From Thermofilum sp. (GTDB lineage Archaea > Thermoproteota > Thermoprotei > Thermofilales > Thermofilaceae), in assembly GCA_020832965.1 (NCBI GenBank), contig JAJHRM010000014.1, positions 1-25,657 of the forward strand: DNA of 25,657 nt, in the 5' to 3' direction. Of this stretch, positions 23,359 to 25,657 are shown in pieces (the stretch's first letter is position 1; each line of letters begins with the position of its first letter). A model generated the notes under the pieces. That model was not told where the DNA came from. It saw only the letters and a program-made list of their open reading frames with translations, and did no database searches. The translations under genes were made by a program, and so were the position numbers.

Positions 23359-23700
23359 CTATATAAGCCCCTTCTCCTTTGCTTTTTCAAGAACCTCTTT
23401 AACCAAATCATCCTTACTCTTACCCTCCGCCTGAACACCAAGTTTCTCCGCCAGCCTCTTTAAGTCCTCGTCCGAAATAGAGGGAGAAGCCGTCCGCTGC
23501 TTAGAAGCCTCCTCAACTGTGGATGCAGCTTTCTGCGTTTCCTCCCTAAAGATCCTCACTGCTTCCCCAATAGACCTTGCAAGCTCCGGTAGCTTCTTGG
23601 GACCGAAAAGTATTAACGCGAGGATTATCAGGAGGAGTATTTCCGTGGGACCTATATTAAATTGCAGATTAACTGCCGGTGCCGGGCATCCTGGAATCAT
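23359..23700 (-). CDS. tatA: Sec-independent translocase subunit TatA/TatB
   Basis: The single-helix protein forms the pore-making part of the twin-arginine system that exports folded proteins. The 113-residue product starts with a short N-tail and the helix IGPTEILLLIILALILFGPKKLPELARSIGEA. It includes the invariant Phe-Gly hinge (FGPKKLPEL) and amphipathic helix, followed by a charged coil (FREETQKAASTVEEASKQ). The last 37 residues (DEDLKRLAEKLGVQAEGKSK onward) look like a small SAP/LEM-like helix-extended-helix piece, an uncommon tail for TatA. GGTGG lies about 6 bases before ATG 23700. No tatC is in this window. Confidence 0.9.
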   Translation of the reverse strand: MIPGCPAPAVNLQFNIGPTEILLLIILALILFGPKKLPELARSIGEAVRIFREETQKAASTVEEASKQRTASPSISDEDLKRLAEKLGVQAEGKSKDDLVKEVLEKAKEKGLI

Positions 23701-23795
23701 TTTTCCACCAAAGGTTATTCATTATGCTAGCTAAAAAACTTTTTGAAGAGTTAGAAAAGGAGATTTTAAAGAGCTAGCACAGCGCGTGGACATGA

Positions 23796-24138
23796 ACCCC
23801 GGAGGAGATATCTTGTTACATGGATGAGACATTTGAGGGGGCTGATGTTGTGTATCAGAAGTCATGGGGATCCCCTGAGGTGCATGTCCCCGAACGCGTC
23901 AAAGGTGGATGAGAAGGGGATGACGGAGCTCATGAATCAGTACAAGGACTGGATATGCACTGCTGAGAGGCTGGATGAGGCTGACAGGTACGTGTACATG
24001 CATTGCCTTCCGGCAGATAGTGAGATGGAGGTGGCAGATGAGGTCATGGGCGGGCCTCATTCCTTTGTGTTCGATGAGGCTGAAAACAGGCTTCACGCCC
24101 CAAAAGGGATAATGGCTCTTGTGATGGGAGGAATCTAA
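23796..24138 (+). pseudogene. Ornithine/putrescine-type carbamoyltransferase, C-terminal relic
   Basis: Two reading frames together give the last third of an OTC-family enzyme. The first (23796-23909) reads [20 protein letters not shown], then SWGSPE. The second (open to 24138) reads [20 protein letters not shown] and includes the carbamoyltransferase signature MHCLPAD, then [21 protein letters not shown]. One extra A in GTCAAAG near 23900 accounts for the shift. The carbamoyl-phosphate-binding N-terminal domain (STRTR region) is missing. An 18-codon open frame from ATG 23724 and the sequence AGCGCG near 23781 lie just before the cut. The tail resembles YgeW/knotted-type or ornithine enzymes; which one cannot be settled. 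Confidence 0.8.
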
Positions 24139-24189
24139 TTTTCAGAGTAGGTGAGCAACATTTAAGTTGAGTATCATTTCTTTTTTAGG

Positions 24190-24813
24190 ATGTCCGAGAA
24201 GCTGAAGAAGGAGTTCATCGAGCTACTTGAGAGGGATGAGGAGTTTCGTTACACTGTAGCAGGCTTTCTAGGGCTGTCCGAAACACTAAAGAGGCTTGAA
24301 AAACTTGAGGAAGGTCAAAGCAAGCTATGGGAGGAGGTTAAGAAGATATGGGAGGAGGTGAGGCAGATCAGGATCGACTACAGCAGGATGAGGAAGTATA
24401 TGCGCGTGGGATTTGGTGATCTGAGCAGAGCACTCAGGGTAACAGAGGATCATTCTGCATCCTTTCTTGAGGTGTTACTCGAGGAGCTGGGATATCCTGA
24501 CGCAAAAATCGAGAGAAAGATACTTGTGCATGATGGTGAGGCTGTTGAGATAAATATGTTTTGCGAGGATCCGCTTGTTGTTGGAGAGGACAGGATTAGC
24601 ATAGAAAGCGCAGAAGAAGCTGAAAAAGAGGTAGAGAAGCTGTTAAAATGCGTGGAAATTGTAGAGAAGAGGTATGGGAAGAGGCCAATGCTCGTGGTAT
24701 TATCCGTTGCTAGGCCCTCGCCTGGAGTATCAAGAAGGCTTGAAAATCTAGCGAAAAAGCATGGGATAAAGCTGGTACTGGGAAGGGAGATTGAGGAGGC
24801 AATAACTATATAA
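24190..24813 (+). CDS. DUF3782-type protein with coiled coil and nuclease-like C-terminal domain
   Basis: The 207-residue product has a helical start, then a coiled coil with a repeating LEEGQSKLWEEVKKIWEEVR pattern (about 38-58). A C-terminal alpha/beta domain follows (VEINMFCEDPLVVGE, then SAEEAEKEVEKLLKCVEIVE and PMLVVLSVARPSPGVSRRLE). This is the layout of the DUF3782 family, abundant and multi-copy in Thermoproteota and thought to be related to PD-(D/E)xK nucleases. The expected acidic positions are at most partly kept (E-V-E-I, then ED), so catalysis is doubtful. TATA-like ACATTTAAGTT lies about 26 bp before the ATG. No partner gene is evident and its role is unknown. Confidence 0.7.
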   Translation: MSEKLKKEFIELLERDEEFRYTVAGFLGLSETLKRLEKLEEGQSKLWEEVKKIWEEVRQIRIDYSRMRKYMRVGFGDLSRALRVTEDHSASFLEVLLEELGYPDAKIERKILVHDGEAVEINMFCEDPLVVGEDRISIESAEEAEKEVEKLLKCVEIVEKRYGKRPMLVVLSVARPSPGVSRRLENLAKKHGIKLVLGREIEEAITI

Positions 24814-25151
24814 AAATAGTGTAGCAGCTCTAAGAAGCAAATTCATATATCTGCTCACCCATCGGCAATTTTAGATAATGCTTTATTTTTAATTAAACAA
24901 TTTAATAAAAAGTCACGGAAATTTTAAAAGCTCCAAAAGCCCATTAGCTAGTGGAAGCATTAGAGAGAATTCTTCCAGAAGGGATACCGCGCGCTATGTA
25001 ATTACATTGCAGCCTACCTTGTTGGCTTGAGATGTCAGGAGATGGCTTCAAGGCGGATGACATAGTTGAGAATACGAGGAAGGAAATGGAGGAATTTTCA
25101 CGGGAACTAGGAACATGGGAGGCTGTAAAGAGAAGGTGCACTCTATAGTTT
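24814..25151 (+). pseudogene. Decayed small gene interrupted at a GC tract
   Basis: ATTTTAAAAG (about 24921-24930) is a TATA-like box about 25 bp before GTG 24951. From there the frame reads MEALERILPEGIPRAM and stops at a TAA directly after GCGCGC (24989-24994). The next frame continues as LCNYIAAYLVGLRCQEMASR. A third piece from ATG 25032 to 25148 reads MSGDGFKADDIVENTRKEME and goes on to a TAG. At least two shifts are needed to join them. No family is recognised. The stretch 24814-24920 is AT-rich with a T-run near 24882-24889 that may end the preceding transcript. Confidence 0.4.
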
Positions 25152-25657
25152 TCAGGCGTTTTGAGGCTTGCTTCCACATACAGGGCAGTCAGGCCTACGT
25201 TCCACCTTGACTATGTCGAAGGTGTTCCTGTAGCCATCATAAAATAGAAGTTTGCCGGTTAGGGTTTCACCGTATCCGCTGATAATTTTTAATGCTTCTA
25301 GTGACTCTAGTGCACCGAGAATGCCTGGGAGGGGCCCAGCAATAGGAAAACTTGCCTCCTCAGGAGGATTCCTTGGAAATATGCATCTCAAGCATGGTCC
25401 CTCGAATGGCTTTATCACTGTGACTTGCCCATATAGAGCCCTCACGCCGGCATGGACAAGCGGCTTCCTGAGTCTAACACAAGCCTCGTTCAGAGCAAAG
25501 CGAGTAGCCCAGTTGTCTAGGCAATCAATGACAACGTCCGCGTCTCTAATAATCTCTACGGCGTCCTCTACTTTCCCTATTTTACGGTTTACCGCCTGAA
25601 CGCGAACATGGGGGTTTAGTCTTTCGAGCTTTTCCTTGGCCGACACGACCTTCGGCT
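25152..25657 (-). CDS. ThiF/MoeB/HesA-like E1 activating enzyme, 5' end cut by window edge
   Basis: These enzymes adenylate the C-terminal glycine of small ubiquitin-fold sulfur carriers (MoaD, ThiS, SAMP/Urm1 relatives) for molybdopterin, thiamine or tRNA thiolation. The visible 168 residues lack the N-terminal nucleotide-binding GxGGLG part, which lies beyond the window. They contain the late Rossmann part (DADVVIDCLDNWATRFALNE), the crossover region PLVHAGVRALYGQVTVIKP, a zinc site CLRC and CPVC, and AGPLPGILGALESLEALKII. The frame is open to the edge at 25657, so the GTG at 25646 is not necessarily the start. The 3' end is 3 bp from the decayed small gene. Which carrier protein it serves cannot be told here. 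Confidence 0.87.
   Translation of the reverse strand, partial: PKVVSAKEKLERLNPHVRVQAVNRKIGKVEDAVEIIRDADVVIDCLDNWATRFALNEACVRLRKPLVHAGVRALYGQVTVIKPFEGPCLRCIFPRNPPEEASFPIAGPLPGILGALESLEALKIISGYGETLTGKLLFYDGYRNTFDIVKVERRPDCPVCGSKPQNA

Overview
The window looks like a chromosomal segment of a hyperthermophilic archaeon of the phylum Thermoproteota, probably near Thermofilum; this placement is inferred from gene content, not from a search. The evidence is a set of archaeal TATA boxes about 25 bp upstream of ATG, GTG or TTG starts (mostly leaderless genes), an Lrp-type HTH regulator with a C-terminal TRASH domain, a DUF981 membrane protein, a DUF3782-type protein, an archaeal asparagine synthetase related to AsnRS, a superoxide reductase, an M42 aminopeptidase and VapBC and TnpB relics. 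No rRNA, tRNA or CRISPR array was found.

Layout. 1-5250: the end of a bacterial-type adenylate kinase, a transglutaminase-like protein, a broken ECF-type ABC ATPase pair, a truncated alpha/beta hydrolase, a TRASH regulator and a DUF981 protein. 5491-7445: M42 aminopeptidase and a convergent PAP2 phosphatase. 7595-8204: a VapBC pair broken by several frameshifts. 8236-10301: pyrroline-5-carboxylate reductase and a dipeptide-epimerase-like enolase-superfamily enzyme. 10541-13096: three poorly characterised genes, with a TnpB relic before the third. 13253-17254: AsnRS-like asparagine synthetase, EamA exporter, GPH sugar symporter and superoxide reductase. 17385-22212: GalU, a second TnpB relic, then a three-gene membrane cluster ending in a processive-type GT2 glycosyltransferase. 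22283-25657: SppA, TatA, a carbamoyltransferase relic, a DUF3782-type protein, a decayed small gene and part of a ThiF/MoeB-like E1 enzyme.

The sequence shows a patchwork of intact housekeeping genes and clearly decayed ones. Two kinds of scar recur. First, (GC)3-4 alternating tracts lie in intergenic DNA and exactly where genes are cut off: the N-end of one ABC ATPase, and the tail-to-tail fusion of the second ATPase with a hydrolase. Second, there are TnpB C-terminal relics with a conserved right end of IS200/IS605 type. One such end abuts the galU stop codon, and a related repeat runs into the start codon of the gene at 12689.

The most interesting functional unit is GalU plus the 18788-22212 cluster: a UDP-sugar supplier, a polytopic MFS-like protein, a small MscS-like membrane protein and a QxxRW glycosyltransferase. 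This is a candidate compact system for making and moving a surface polysaccharide. The first membrane gene carries an in-frame stop followed by an open 35-codon tail that ends 1 nt before the next gene.
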